From Mycobacterium arosiense ATCC BAA-1401 = DSM 45069 (GTDB taxonomy: Bacteria; Actinomycetota; Actinomycetes; Mycobacteriales; Mycobacteriaceae), in NCBI RefSeq assembly GCF_002086125.1, contig NZ_MVHG01000024.1, positions 1-58,559 on the forward strand: DNA of 58,559 nucleotides, read 5' to 3'. The translations under genes and the position numbers were made by a program. The notes beneath the pieces are model-generated. The model saw nothing but the letters and a program-made list of their open reading frames with translations, searched no databases and was not told the origin of the DNA. The stretch's first letter is position 1. Each line of letters starts with the position of its first letter. Positions 1-8,163 of this stretch are shown here, in pieces.

Positions 1-75
1 GCCCGCCCTTCTCGGCGGAGCCACACGGGTGGGGAATTTCGATAAGCGTCAGAGGGGAATTTCAGCGAGCGCGGT
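1..75. mobile_element. Terminal repeats of an IS21-like insertion sequence (one end only)
   Basis: The 10-mer GGGGAATTTC occurs twice, at 31-40 and 54-63, with a 23-nt period and similar flanks (GTGGGGAATTTC and GAGGGGAATTTC). Short multiple repeats of this kind are typical of the ends of IS21-family (istAB) elements in actinobacteria. The repeats abut the point where pcaJ loses its normal 3' end, so the element appears to have inserted into or deleted part of that gene. The transposase genes would lie left of the window. The outer boundary cannot be fixed here. Confidence 0.55.
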
Positions 76-625
76 CACCAGCGACCTCGAAAACTCCAAG
101 GTTGGTGATCACTTGGGTGACCACGCCGCGGCCGGTAAGCGGCAGGTCGCAGGCTGACACCAGTTTCGCCTCCCCCTTCTTTGTCACATGCTCAGTCAGC
201 ACGATTATCCGGCGTGCGCCACTAACTAGGTCCATCGCCCCACCCATTCCTTTGACAATCGACCCAGGCACCATCCAGTTGGCCAGGTCACCGTTCATCG
301 CAACCTGCATCGCACCCAACACCGCAACGTCGACGTGGCCACCGCGGATCATCGCAAAGCTAGTCGCGGAGTCGAAGAACGACGCTCCAGAGATTACCGA
401 CACTGTCTGCTTGCCGGCATTGATCAAGTCAGGATCCACCTCGTCCGGGTAGGGGAACGGGCCCACGCCAAGGATGCCATTCTCAGCGTGCAGCGTGACG
501 TCAGACCCGTTGGGAAGGTGGTCGGGGATCAACGTCGGCAGGCCGATCCCGAGGTTGACATAGGCGCCGTTACTCAGCTCGTGCGCAGCTCGCATGGCCA
601 TCTCGTCATGAGTCCAGGTCATCAC
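62..625 (-). CDS. pcaJ: 3-oxoadipate CoA-transferase subunit B, C-terminally truncated
   Basis: Beta subunit of the succinyl-CoA:3-oxoadipate CoA-transferase, which activates 3-oxoadipate before thiolysis. The 187-aa product starts with the family pattern of a conserved NLGIGLP loop and has the catalytic-glutamate motif ENGILG near residue 49. Family members usually run to about 210-215 aa. Here the protein stops after ITNLGVFEV plus a few unrelated residues, exactly where IS21-like end repeats begin, so roughly 20-30 residues are lost. Its start overlaps the pcaI stop by 4 nt (ATGA), making it last in a pcaD-pcaI-pcaJ operon. Activity of the truncated subunit is uncertain. Family assignment is secure. 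Confidence 0.88.
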   Translation of the reverse strand: MMTWTHDEMAMRAAHELSNGAYVNLGIGLPTLIPDHLPNGSDVTLHAENGILGVGPFPYPDEVDPDLINAGKQTVSVISGASFFDSATSFAMIRGGHVDVAVLGAMQVAMNGDLANWMVPGSIVKGMGGAMDLVSGARRIIVLTEHVTKKGEAKLVSACDLPLTGRGVVTQVITNLGVFEVAGDRAR

Positions 626-1395
626 GCCTTCTTCCTCTGCCGCGTTGTAAGCTTCTCGGGGTCTTTCTGGGCGGCCTGTTCCGGAGTGAGCGGGACAATG
701 CGCTGAACGAATACCCCAGGTAAGTGGACTGCGTCCGGATGCAGGTCGCCGACCTCGACGACCCGCTCGGCCTCGACGATTGTGATTCGCCCAGACATGG
801 CCGCTGGCGGGTTGAAATTGCGCGCGGCGGCGTGGAATTGGCAGTTTCCGGCCGGGTCGGCCACCGCTGCGCGAATAAGGGCGTAGTCCGTGACGATCGA
901 CTCCTCCAGAACCATCTGCTTACCTCCAAACGTTCGCACCTCCTTCGGCGGGGAGGCTATTGCGATGTGTCCGTCCGGGTGGTACCGCCACGGTAGGCCG
1001 CCGTCGGCGACTAGCGTGCCGATGCCCGTCGGCGTGAAGAACGCGCCGATCCCGCTGCCGCCGGCGCGCAAACGTTCGGCCAGGGTGCCCTGCGGTGTGA
1101 GCTCCACCGTCAGCTCGCCGCCCAGGTACTGCCTTCCAAACTCCTTGTTCTCTCCGATATAAGACGCGACCACCCGGCTGATCCGCCGCGCTTCCAAGAG
1201 CCGGCCCAGCCCGGCGCCGTCAGTGCCGCAGTTGTTTGACACGGTCGTTAGGTTCGAGGCGCCCTGCTCTAGCAGAGCCTCAATCAGGAACATCGGGATG
1301 CCTACGAGTCCGAAACCGCCCACGGCTAGACTCGCCCCGTCCGGGACATCTGCGACCGCCTCAGCGGCCGATCCGATCAGTTTGTTGAGGGTCAT
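622..1395 (-). CDS. pcaI: 3-oxoadipate CoA-transferase subunit A
   Basis: Alpha subunit partner of PcaJ; together they transfer CoA from succinyl-CoA to 3-oxoadipate. The 257-aa product has the glycine-rich N-terminal [10 protein letters not shown] loop (about residues 25-35), the [11 protein letters not shown] segment and the [11 protein letters not shown]oA-binding region of family I CoA-transferases. It is full length, so only the beta subunit is damaged. ATGA overlaps join it to pcaD upstream and pcaJ downstream, implying one transcript with translational coupling. The general 3-oxoacid CoA-transferase family includes SctAB and PcaIJ; the neighbouring pca genes favour PcaI. Confidence 0.9.
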   Translation of the reverse strand: MTLNKLIGSAAEAVADVPDGASLAVGGFGLVGIPMFLIEALLEQGASNLTTVSNNCGTDGAGLGRLLEARRISRVVASYIGENKEFGRQYLGGELTVELTPQGTLAERLRAGGSGIGAFFTPTGIGTLVADGGLPWRYHPDGHIAIASPPKEVRTFGGKQMVLEESIVTDYALIRAAVADPAGNCQFHAAARNFNPPAAMSGRITIVEAERVVEVGDLHPDAVHLPGVFVQRIVPLTPEQAAQKDPEKLTTRQRKKA

Positions 1396-2162
1396 GACCG
1401 CTCCAGGTGGTTAATCAGTGCGGGGGTGATGATGTCGGGTCGCTCTGCGTTGGCTAGGTGCGCCGCGCGAGGAACCACCAGCAGCTGTGCGTCATGCACG
1501 GCAGTGACGATTTCCCGGAGCTTGGCCGGCGGAGTAGCCAGGTCGTCCGCCCCGGCGATGACCAACGTCGGCGCCTTGATCGCAACGAGGTCTGCACGCA
1601 GGTCGAGCGCAGCGATCACTTCGCAACACAAGGCGTAACCGCAGGACGGGGTGGCTGCGACCATCGCCTCATGTGTCTCCCGGATGCGGGGATTCGCTGC
1701 CAGATACGCAGGAGTGAACCAGCGTGCCACGACGGCCGGCGCGACGGCGACGGTCCCCAAGTTAAGGGCCGTCGCGGCCCGCTCGGTCCAACCGGCGGCA
1801 GGCGGCAGCCGAGCAGCACTGCATAGGATTGCCATCCGGTTGACCCGCTCGGGGTTACGCGCGGCGACGCGCATAGCTGTCATCCCGCCCAGTGACAGTC
1901 CCACGAGGTGCCCCTTTGCGACGTCCAGCCGGTCGAGCAGGGCAACAAGGTCGTCGGCCAGGTCGTCAAGCACCCACGGCCCCGATGGAATTGGGGAGTC
2001 GCCGTGCCCGCGAGTGTTGTACCGGATGACACGGAATCGGTCCGCAAGCGCGGCGAGCTGAGCATCCCATATGTGGTATGTCGATCCAAGCGAGTTGCAT
2101 AGCACCACCACAGGGGATTCGACACGGCCGGTGACGACCGCCTCGACCTCGACCGCGCTCAT
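1392..2162 (-). CDS. pcaD: 3-oxoadipate enol-lactonase
   Basis: Alpha/beta hydrolase that opens 3-oxoadipate enol-lactone to 3-oxoadipate. The 256-aa product has the NSLGST oxyanion region near residue 24, the nucleophile elbow GLSLGG near residue 90, an acidic residue in GADD near 205 and the catalytic histidine in AAHLAN near 235, in the order expected. Length is normal for a free-standing PcaD, in contrast to PcaL fusions with PcaC seen in some actinobacteria; here pcaC is separate (5921-6310). It is first gene of the pcaDIJ operon, read away from the LysR gene at 2442. Confidence 0.88.
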   Translation of the reverse strand: MSAVEVEAVVTGRVESPVVVLCNSLGSTYHIWDAQLAALADRFRVIRYNTRGHGDSPIPSGPWVLDDLADDLVALLDRLDVAKGHLVGLSLGGMTAMRVAARNPERVNRMAILCSAARLPPAAGWTERAATALNLGTVAVAPAVVARWFTPAYLAANPRIRETHEAMVAATPSCGYALCCEVIAALDLRADLVAIKAPTLVIAGADDLATPPAKLREIVTAVHDAQLLVVPRAAHLANAERPDIITPALINHLERS

Positions 2163-2301
2163 GAGGCTGTCGTGCCTTTACCGTAACGATTGCCCAGGAT
2201 CACGTCGTCGACGTTGCCCTGACCCCGCCCAGCTGCGCGAAAGGGTTTGATACAGCCTCATCGCAGCAGAGCAGGCGCCGAAAATGCGGTGTGCGCCGCG
2301 A

Positions 2302-2405
2302 CCTCACTCCCACGTGAGGGTGCACCGAATGGGAGGTTCCCACGACATCCAAGCCAGCGGCCATTCCATCAATCTAGTGACCTGCCATAACATGTAGAAA
2401 TACAT
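2302..2405. promoter_or_regulatory. Cluster of inverted repeats in the pcaD-lysR divergent promoter region
   Basis: Three inverted repeats lie in the 279-nt divergent gap: CCTCAC-N6-GTGAGG (2302-2319), TGGGA-N3-TCCCA (2330-2342) and ATGTA-N4-TACAT (2392-2405). LysR-type regulators usually bind dyads of this size in the gap shared with their target operon, so one or more may be the operator controlling pcaDIJ and lysR. Which site is functional cannot be told from sequence alone. Confidence 0.45.
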
Positions 2406-2441
2406 ATTTGTTGCTGATTGAGAGGCCTAGGATCCTAATAT

Positions 2442-3344
2442 ATGGAGTTGCGGCATCTGCGCTACTTTCGGGCCGTCGCCGAGGAACTCCACTTCGGCCG
2501 AGCCGCCCGGCGGCTCCACATCGCACAGTCGCCGCTATCCCAGCAGATTCGTCAACTCGAGTCCGAGCTCGGAGTTGACCTGCTAATCCGCACCACCCGC
2601 AAAGTCGAGCTCACCCGGGCCGGCCAGGCTTACCTAAAGCGAGCAGCGGGGATCCTCGATGCGGTAGAAGAGGCGAAAGGACAAGCGCGCCGCATCGCTA
2701 ATGGAGAGGAAGGTCACCTGGCCATTGGATGCGTCGGCTCGGCGACATACTCGCTTCTGCCGCGGCTGGTCCGCGTCCTCAGTGAGGAATTGCCGGGCAT
2801 CGAAGTGAGCGTGCGCGGCGACATGCTGGCGCCCGCTCAGGTCACCGCACTGCTAGCCGGCGACATCGATCTCGCGCTTTTGCGCCCGCCGGTCGAGCAG
2901 CCGGGCGTGCAGTTGGAGATGATCCGGCGTGATCGTCTGATCGCGGCTTTGCCCGAAGGACACTGGTTAGCTGCGCGCGAGGTGCTCACTATTGCGGACC
3001 TCGGTGATGAGTGGTTCATCGCCCACGCCGGCCGCGGCCGATCGGTGATGAACAGCGTCCTGACGGCGGTATGTGCGGATGCGGGTTTCGTGCCGCGGGT
3101 TCGCCACGAGGTAGCGGAGACGTCGACACTGGTAACACTTGTCGCCGCCGGCCTCGGCGTGGCTATCGTTCCCGGGCCGACGAAGGCGCTCGGCATCGCC
3201 GGGGTTTGTTACCGACCGTTGCTACCGGATCTCCTTGGCGTGGACCTGGCGGCGGGGTGGTTGGCTATCGCGAACTCGCCGCTGCTCGAGAATACGCTTT
3301 CAATGCTCAGGCGGGTCGCGAGACAGGACGGAAGCAGAAATTGA
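2442..3344 (+). CDS. LysR-family transcriptional regulator (likely of pcaDIJ)
   Basis: The 300-aa product has a canonical LysR N-terminal winged HTH (MELRHLRYF..., with LHFGRAARRLHIAQSPLSQQI at about residues 16-36) followed by a periplasmic-binding-like effector domain from about residue 90. It is divergent from pcaD, the usual arrangement for a LysR activator of a catabolic operon; PcaQ and CatR are the best known analogues. The effector would be a pathway intermediate such as 3-carboxymuconate or a muconolactone, but that is inference. The start is the ATG at 2442, chosen because it begins exactly at the conserved MELRHLRYF. Confidence 0.85.
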   Translation: MELRHLRYFRAVAEELHFGRAARRLHIAQSPLSQQIRQLESELGVDLLIRTTRKVELTRAGQAYLKRAAGILDAVEEAKGQARRIANGEEGHLAIGCVGSATYSLLPRLVRVLSEELPGIEVSVRGDMLAPAQVTALLAGDIDLALLRPPVEQPGVQLEMIRRDRLIAALPEGHWLAAREVLTIADLGDEWFIAHAGRGRSVMNSVLTAVCADAGFVPRVRHEVAETSTLVTLVAAGLGVAIVPGPTKALGIAGVCYRPLLPDLLGVDLAAGWLAIANSPLLENTLSMLRRVARQDGSRN

Positions 3345-3417
3345 GCCACACCGCGAGAAAAGGTCGGCAGCGCCCCTCATTGGCGGCGTGACCAACCTTT
3401 GAACGAATTTCGGTAAG

Positions 3418-3434
3418 GTTCCGCTGGGCGGAAC
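3418..3434. promoter_or_regulatory. IclR-type palindromic operator upstream of vanA
   Basis: GTTCCGCTGGGCGGAAC is a perfect inverted repeat with 7-nt arms and a 3-nt centre. It lies about 125 nt upstream of the vanA start. A nearly identical palindrome precedes the pobA-type gene (12898-12914) and related ones occur at 23725 and 24578. The TTCC-N7-GGAA form fits operators of IclR-family regulators, three of which are encoded in the same island. Confidence 0.6.
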
Positions 3435-3557
3435 AGAGGCTGTGTTCCAAATCGCATCACGTAATTAATCTGAGGCCTACACACACTTCCGGGGTGTCGA
3501 TGTCGTGCCGGTTGGACTTTGACCGTTGCCGGCAAAACACATAGAAGGGACGGTAGG

Positions 3558-4664
3558 TTGACTATCACATCTGCTGCGGGATCATCCCAGCAAACGTCTG
3601 CATCACGGAGTACCGAAGACGCGCTGGCGCCTTTGGTGCGTAATTCGTGGTATGTCATTGGTTTTCGTCATGAGTTCGATCGGACTCTTAAGCAGCGGTG
3701 GATCCTGGGCGAACCCCTGTGCTTCTATGAATCCCGCGAGGGCGAGTTGATTGTCCTCGATGACCGCTGTGCGCATCGGCGCTTCCCGCTGTCGGCGAGC
3801 ACGCTTTTAGATGACGACAGCATCAGGTGTAAGTACCACGGCTTTACGTTTAATTCTGAGGGGCGGTGCACGTTGATGCCCGGTGGCGGTCAGCCGCGGG
3901 GAGTCGGGGTGCGCAAGTATCCGGCGGTCCATCGTGGCCCGTTTGTGTGGATCTGGACAGGCGACAACCCCGAGGATGCCGATGAGGACTTGGTGGCGTG
4001 GCCGGAGCTTGAGGGTGGAGCGATCGTGTCGGGTTATTACCACAACGATGGGAACTACTCGCTGGTCTTGGAGAATCTGCTCGATCTGACTCACCTTCAG
4101 TTCCTCCATGGCGTTGGAGGCGAAGGCTTTACCAATGCGAAGCTTGAGTTGCTCAAGCCCAGCGACTTTCCAGCGCAGTTCAAGGACACGGCGGTGGGCT
4201 TTTACAAGGAGTGGGACGATGTCATGGGGATGTTCGCGGGCAATGGAGGTGATGATCCTGAGGTTCCGATCCGCCGGCGGACGGAAGCGCGTGTGTTAAC
4301 GCCGGGCTACGCTTGCGGTATCGAGTTCTACGACCCGCTCGATGCTGGGACTGAGACGAAGCTTCGCAAAGTCATTGTCCCTCACGCCATTACGCCGGCC
4401 AATGGCCACGAGACGCACCAGTGGTGGGCGTATTGGCAGAACACACCGATAATCTCCGGCGAGGAGGCTTGGGCTAACACTATGTCCACTATCTTCCTCG
4501 ATGACGAGTTCGCTGTAGGGAAGATTCAGCAGTACGCAGAGACCGACGATCGTTCTGGGGTGCGGGAGCACAGTTGCGCGGGAGATGTTGCGGCTCTACG
4601 CATCCGCCGAACACTGCATCGACTCGCCGCAACCGAGCGGAAAGCCAAAGCGGAGAGATCGTAG
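3558..4664 (+). CDS. vanA: Vanillate O-demethylase oxygenase subunit (Rieske), probable 3' frameshift
   Basis: Terminal oxygenase of vanillate demethylase, converting vanillate to protocatechuate and formaldehyde with electrons from VanB. From the TTG at 3558, preceded by GAAGGGA, the Rieske ligands are Cys71-x-His73 and Cys91-x2-His94, and the mononuclear iron motif is in NLLDLTHLQFLH near residue 175. A TTG 13 codons upstream is possible but lacks a ribosome site. After about position 4557 the encoded tail no longer resembles the family. Shifting frame there, for example by removing one G from GGGG, gives an AREMLRLYASAE-type tail like the usual VanA C-terminus and moves the stop to 4741-4743, 9 nt before vanB. 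Related aryl-ether demethylases are an alternative. Confidence 0.85.
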   Translation: MTITSAAGSSQQTSASRSTEDALAPLVRNSWYVIGFRHEFDRTLKQRWILGEPLCFYESREGELIVLDDRCAHRRFPLSASTLLDDDSIRCKYHGFTFNSEGRCTLMPGGGQPRGVGVRKYPAVHRGPFVWIWTGDNPEDADEDLVAWPELEGGAIVSGYYHNDGNYSLVLENLLDLTHLQFLHGVGGEGFTNAKLELLKPSDFPAQFKDTAVGFYKEWDDVMGMFAGNGGDDPEVPIRRRTEARVLTPGYACGIEFYDPLDAGTETKLRKVIVPHAITPANGHETHQWWAYWQNTPIISGEEAWANTMSTIFLDDEFAVGKIQQYAETDDRSGVREHSCAGDVAALRIRRTLHRLAATERKAKAERS

Positions 4665-4752
4665 TTCGGGTAGCCGCTGGATATCGTATTGCGACGGCGT
4701 CGGGCCATGTTTGTATCGTTCAAGCGCTACGTCCCGACGGTGAGAGGTTTTT

Positions 4753-5697
4753 GTGGACGAATTCGAAGTTGTGGTCGCCGAACGGAAGGACGCTGCTGCC
4801 GGTGTAGTGACGTTGTTGCTACAAAATCCCAATGGCTCCGACCTCCCAACCTGGGCGCCCGGCGCCCATATCGACGTTGTGCTTACGGCGGAACTTATCC
4901 GGCAGTACTCGCTATGTGGCGACCCAAGCGATCGCCGAACATGGCGGATCGCTGTCTTGCTGGAGCCAGACGGGCGAGGTGGATCGAGCTATGTTCACAC
5001 TCAGATTCGTGCTGGTGACAAGCTGTGTATACGTGGCCCGCGGAACAATTTTGCACTTGAACCCTCGCCGCGGTACCGGTTTATCGCGGGAGGAATTGGT
5101 ATCACGCCGATTCTGCCTATGATCGCCGCTGTTGAGAATGCAGGCGCGGACTGGACATTGCATTTCGGTGGGCGCACCCGCCAATCGATGGCATTCCTCG
5201 ACGAGCTCACCAAGAACGGGCAGGGTGTCGTAGTCCACCCGCAGGACTCCCTGGGGTACCTCAACCTCGACAGCGCGATTGGGGACCCTACGCCGGATAC
5301 CTTAATCTACTGTTGCGGTCCGTCTTCGCTGATCACCGCCGTCGAAGAGCGGTGCCGGGCTTGGCCCGAAGGCGCCTTGCATGTGGAACGCTTTCAGGCC
5401 GACCCGTCACCAACTGCCGGTGAGGCGCAGCAGTTTTTCATCGAGATCGGATCTACTGGCGAGAGGTTCAGTGTCCCAGCGGATCGGTCGGCTCTGTCGG
5501 TGCTGCGGGAGAATGGGATAGATGTCTTGTCCTCCTGTGAAGAGGGGGTCTGCGGAACGTGTGAGACACGTGTCATCAGCGGCGCTATAGACCATCGCGA
5601 CAGTTTGCTCACCGACGAAGAGAAAGATGAGAACTCGACCATGATGGTCTGCGTTTCCCGGGCCGCGTCTGGTGAGACGGTCGTTCTCGACTTATAG
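4753..5697 (+). CDS. vanB: Vanillate O-demethylase reductase subunit
   Basis: Class IA phthalate-dioxygenase-type reductase that passes electrons from NAD(P)H through flavin and a plant-type 2Fe-2S cluster to VanA. The 314-aa product has the flavin motif RQYSLCG at 50-56, the nucleotide-binding GGIGITP at 113-119 and a C-terminal ferredoxin domain with Cys262, Cys267, Cys270 and Cys300. The GTG at 4753 is the first good start after vanA. It is co-oriented with vanA and convergent with pcaC. The pairing with a VanA-type oxygenase and the adjacent protocatechuate genes support vanillate as the substrate. Confidence 0.87.
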   Translation: MDEFEVVVAERKDAAAGVVTLLLQNPNGSDLPTWAPGAHIDVVLTAELIRQYSLCGDPSDRRTWRIAVLLEPDGRGGSSYVHTQIRAGDKLCIRGPRNNFALEPSPRYRFIAGGIGITPILPMIAAVENAGADWTLHFGGRTRQSMAFLDELTKNGQGVVVHPQDSLGYLNLDSAIGDPTPDTLIYCCGPSSLITAVEERCRAWPEGALHVERFQADPSPTAGEAQQFFIEIGSTGERFSVPADRSALSVLRENGIDVLSSCEEGVCGTCETRVISGAIDHRDSLLTDEEKDENSTMMVCVSRAASGETVVLDL

Positions 5698-5920
5698 CTT
5701 GGACATGCGGGCCACGAGCCGGGTTCGCGGCACCTAACGTGATCGGCCAACACCAATAGTGCCTTGATTTTAGTCGGCTGCGCGAGACTGAGCTCCCGAC
5801 CGGACGGCATCGGCACGCGTCTAACTCAATTTGTCGCCAGATCGGCTTTGCCTGTGCTGGTTAAGAATTCGAATGAATCGCTTGGTTATCTGGATGGCCC
5901 GGCGTGGCCGCACAGCATTG

Positions 5921-6310
5921 TCATACGTTGCCCTCGTCGGAAAAGAGGGCCTTTTGAGCAATGCGGAAGGCAATGTTAGAGTCCGGCACGCCGCAGTAGA
6001 TGGCCGTCTGCAAAAGGACTTCCTTGATTTCGTCGGCAGTCAATCCGTTTCGGCGTGCGGCCTGAAGATGCATAGCCAGTTCGTCTTGATGCCCACGGGC
6101 GATCAACGCCGTAAGGGTGATGATCGACCGAGACCGCCGATCCAAGCCGGGCCGCGTCCAGATGGATCCCCACGCGTATTCGGTGATTAGCCGTTGGAAA
6201 TCATCAGTGAACTCGACAGTATGGGCGATGGCGTTATCGACGTGGGCGTCGCCTAATACAGTGCGGCGCATCCGCATTCCGTTGATGTAGCGATCGTTAA
6301 GGTCAGTCAT
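5921..6310 (-). CDS. pcaC: 4-carboxymuconolactone decarboxylase
   Basis: Decarboxylates 4-carboxymuconolactone to 3-oxoadipate enol-lactone, the PcaD substrate. The 129-aa protein is the normal length for free-standing PcaC and has the AhpD/CMD fold pattern: EYAWGSIWTRPGLDRRSRSIITLTALIARG at about residues 44-74 (conserved W and R/S stretch) and HLQAARRNGLTADEIKEVLLQTAIYCGVP toward the C-terminus. It is last in the reverse-strand pcaH-G-B-C group, 69 nt after pcaB, and ends convergently with vanB with a 223-nt gap in between. Confidence 0.9.
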   Translation of the reverse strand: MTDLNDRYINGMRMRRTVLGDAHVDNAIAHTVEFTDDFQRLITEYAWGSIWTRPGLDRRSRSIITLTALIARGHQDELAMHLQAARRNGLTADEIKEVLLQTAIYCGVPDSNIAFRIAQKALFSDEGNV

Positions 6311-6316
6311 TGCGGC

Positions 6317-6331
6317 TTCCTTTGTATGGAT
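6317..6331. promoter_or_regulatory. Degenerate IclR-type half-palindrome before pcaC
   Basis: TTCCTTTGTATGGAT matches the palindrome at 24578 (core TTCCATTGAATGGAA) at 12 of 15 positions and lies directly upstream of the pcaC start. It sits in the 69-nt pcaB-pcaC gap, so it could be an internal control point or chance. Confidence 0.25.
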
Positions 6332-6379
6332 GCAGTGGAGGTGATTCGCCGGGGTTAGTGCGCGGCATCGGCGATAGCT

Positions 6380-7609
6380 TCACGCAAGCTCCTTGAGATT
6401 ACACCGAGCCCGGTCCAGCGCTGCGGTGATTAGCTGGTCGGCAGTGCCGAAGTATGTTGGCGATGGTGGCTTCTCGGTTAGTGCGGCAATGGCATTCTGC
6501 TCGCCGGAAACCGCCGCCATTTCAAGGTTGGCAGCCATTCGCTCAGCGTTGACCTCAAGGCCGTTCAGCAGTTCGGTCGCCTGGGATGAGGCGACGAGGG
6601 TCCGCCTGGCCAGGGTGCGCAAGGTATCCCACTCCGCGTGCCATGCGCCGGCGGATCGGTCGTCCTCACTGAGCCCGGCTGCGCTATGCAGGACCGACGC
6701 GAGGGGGGCGCTTGTCAGCGCAGCGCGCCGAATAAGCACCGAGAGCACGGGATTGTGCTTCTCGGGCATGGTGGATGAACCGCCACGGCCAGTAACAACT
6801 TTTTCGGCGACTTCGCCGATTTCGGGCCGGTTCAAGATGAGGACATCGGTCGCGATGCGACCCCAGGCGTCGGTGCAGCTGACTAGCGCATCGCCGATTG
6901 CGGTGATGGGTCCGCGACTGGTGTGCCAAGGGGGACGGTGCTGTAATCCGACGGCATCGGCCGTAAGCACGCACAGCCGTATCGCTACATCGGTCGCATG
7001 TTCCGAACCACGCAATAGTGCGGCGAGTTCGGTGCTTGCGGCCAATGTCCCAGCGGCTCCGCCGATCTGAACCGGTGTGGACAGGCGTGTGACGCGGCGG
7101 GCGGCGTCGCAGACCCCGGATAGCCAGCCCGCTGCCTTGACGCCAAAGGTGGTCGGCACGGCGTGCTTGGTAAGTGTGCGTGCGACCATCGGGGTGCGGC
7201 GATGCTCGAAAGCCAGATCATGGAGGCGGCTGAGCTGGCTACCCAAACCGGCGCGTAGTTGCGCTAAGGCATCCCGCAGCGTCAGCATAAGCGCTGAGTC
7301 CATGACGTCTTGACTGGTCAAGCCGCGGTGAATCCATGCTCGGGTTGGTTCAGGTGCGCGTCGGCGCAGGAGCGCCACCAAGGCAATCACCGGATTGCCC
7401 CCGCGTTCAGCGGACCTGGCGATGTGCTCCAGGTCGTTGTCGTCAACCAGTGAAGCCAATTTGCAGTCTGTGCAGGTTGCGGGAATTAGGCCACATTGGG
7501 CCAGCGCTGCCAGCCACGCCGACTCGAAACGAAGCATCGCAGCCCAAACCGCCGCATCGCTGACCATCAGCCCTGCACGATCATCTCCCGGCCACAGCAG
7601 ATTGGTCAT
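6380..7609 (-). CDS. pcaB: 3-carboxy-cis,cis-muconate cycloisomerase
   Basis: Cyclises 3-carboxy-cis,cis-muconate to 4-carboxymuconolactone. The 409-aa product belongs to the fumarase/aspartase superfamily: it has TSQDVMDSA near residue 99 and the signature GGSSTMPEKHNP near residue 275. It is somewhat shorter than many PcaB proteins (about 450 aa), mainly at the ends, but all core motifs are present. Its start overlaps the pcaG stop (ATGA at 7606-7609), so it is translationally coupled to the dioxygenase genes. Adenylosuccinate lyase is excluded by the context and the lack of its specific motifs. Confidence 0.9.
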   Translation of the reverse strand: MTNLLWPGDDRAGLMVSDAAVWAAMLRFESAWLAALAQCGLIPATCTDCKLASLVDDNDLEHIARSAERGGNPVIALVALLRRRAPEPTRAWIHRGLTSQDVMDSALMLTLRDALAQLRAGLGSQLSRLHDLAFEHRRTPMVARTLTKHAVPTTFGVKAAGWLSGVCDAARRVTRLSTPVQIGGAAGTLAASTELAALLRGSEHATDVAIRLCVLTADAVGLQHRPPWHTSRGPITAIGDALVSCTDAWGRIATDVLILNRPEIGEVAEKVVTGRGGSSTMPEKHNPVLSVLIRRAALTSAPLASVLHSAAGLSEDDRSAGAWHAEWDTLRTLARRTLVASSQATELLNGLEVNAERMAANLEMAAVSGEQNAIAALTEKPPSPTYFGTADQLITAALDRARCNLKELA

Positions 7610-8163
7610 GAGTGGGTTGCGTTGTATCGCAGGAATACCGTCTCAGCGACACCCTGGAGGTGGAGGTCAAAGCGGTAGCCGTCAGGCTGCGCGGCGCAAA
7701 GGAGCGTTTGGCGACGCTTTACGTCGAGATCACTTAGCAGCGGGTCCGCACCAATGTCGCCGTGTGGCAGATAGGCGCGGGTGAAAAGGGCGTCAAGCAA
7801 GCCTCTCGCAAACACGGTGAGGGCGAAGAACGGCGCTCGGCCGTCGCCGCAGACTCCCGGGACCTTCGTGGTGAAGCTGTAGTTTCCAGCCGCGTCGGTG
7901 GCCGACCGGCCCCACCCGGTAAATTCCCAGCCGTCGCGGCGCAACGATCCCGTCTGTTGGACGACTGCGCCATCGGTGTCGGGCTGCCACAGCTCGATTA
8001 GTGCGTCGGGAATCCCTTGGCCCTCACCGTCATAGACGGTCCCGTATAAGCGGATCGCGTGCGGGTGCCCTGCGGGCAGTAGTAGGTTATCACCGGTGTA
8101 GGGGAGAGCGCAGTGAAAAAACGGTCCGACGGTCTGACCGGGGGTTGCGTTCGATTCAATCAC
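7606..8163 (-). CDS. pcaG: Protocatechuate 3,4-dioxygenase alpha subunit
   Basis: Non-catalytic alpha subunit of the intradiol dioxygenase that opens protocatechuate to 3-carboxymuconate. With the GTG at 8163 the protein is 185 aa, begins near the conserved TPGQTVGPFFH, and continues with the jelly-roll segment DALIELWQPDTDG and GRSATDAAGNYSF. An upstream reading to 8505 is open but overlaps pcaH and has no family resemblance, so it is rejected. The GTG overlaps the pcaH stop by 8 nt, typical of coupled pcaHG genes. Confidence 0.88.
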   Translation of the reverse strand: MIESNATPGQTVGPFFHCALPYTGDNLLLPAGHPHAIRLYGTVYDGEGQGIPDALIELWQPDTDGAVVQQTGSLRRDGWEFTGWGRSATDAAGNYSFTTKVPGVCGDGRAPFFALTVFARGLLDALFTRAYLPHGDIGADPLLSDLDVKRRQTLLCAAQPDGYRFDLHLQGVAETVFLRYNATHS

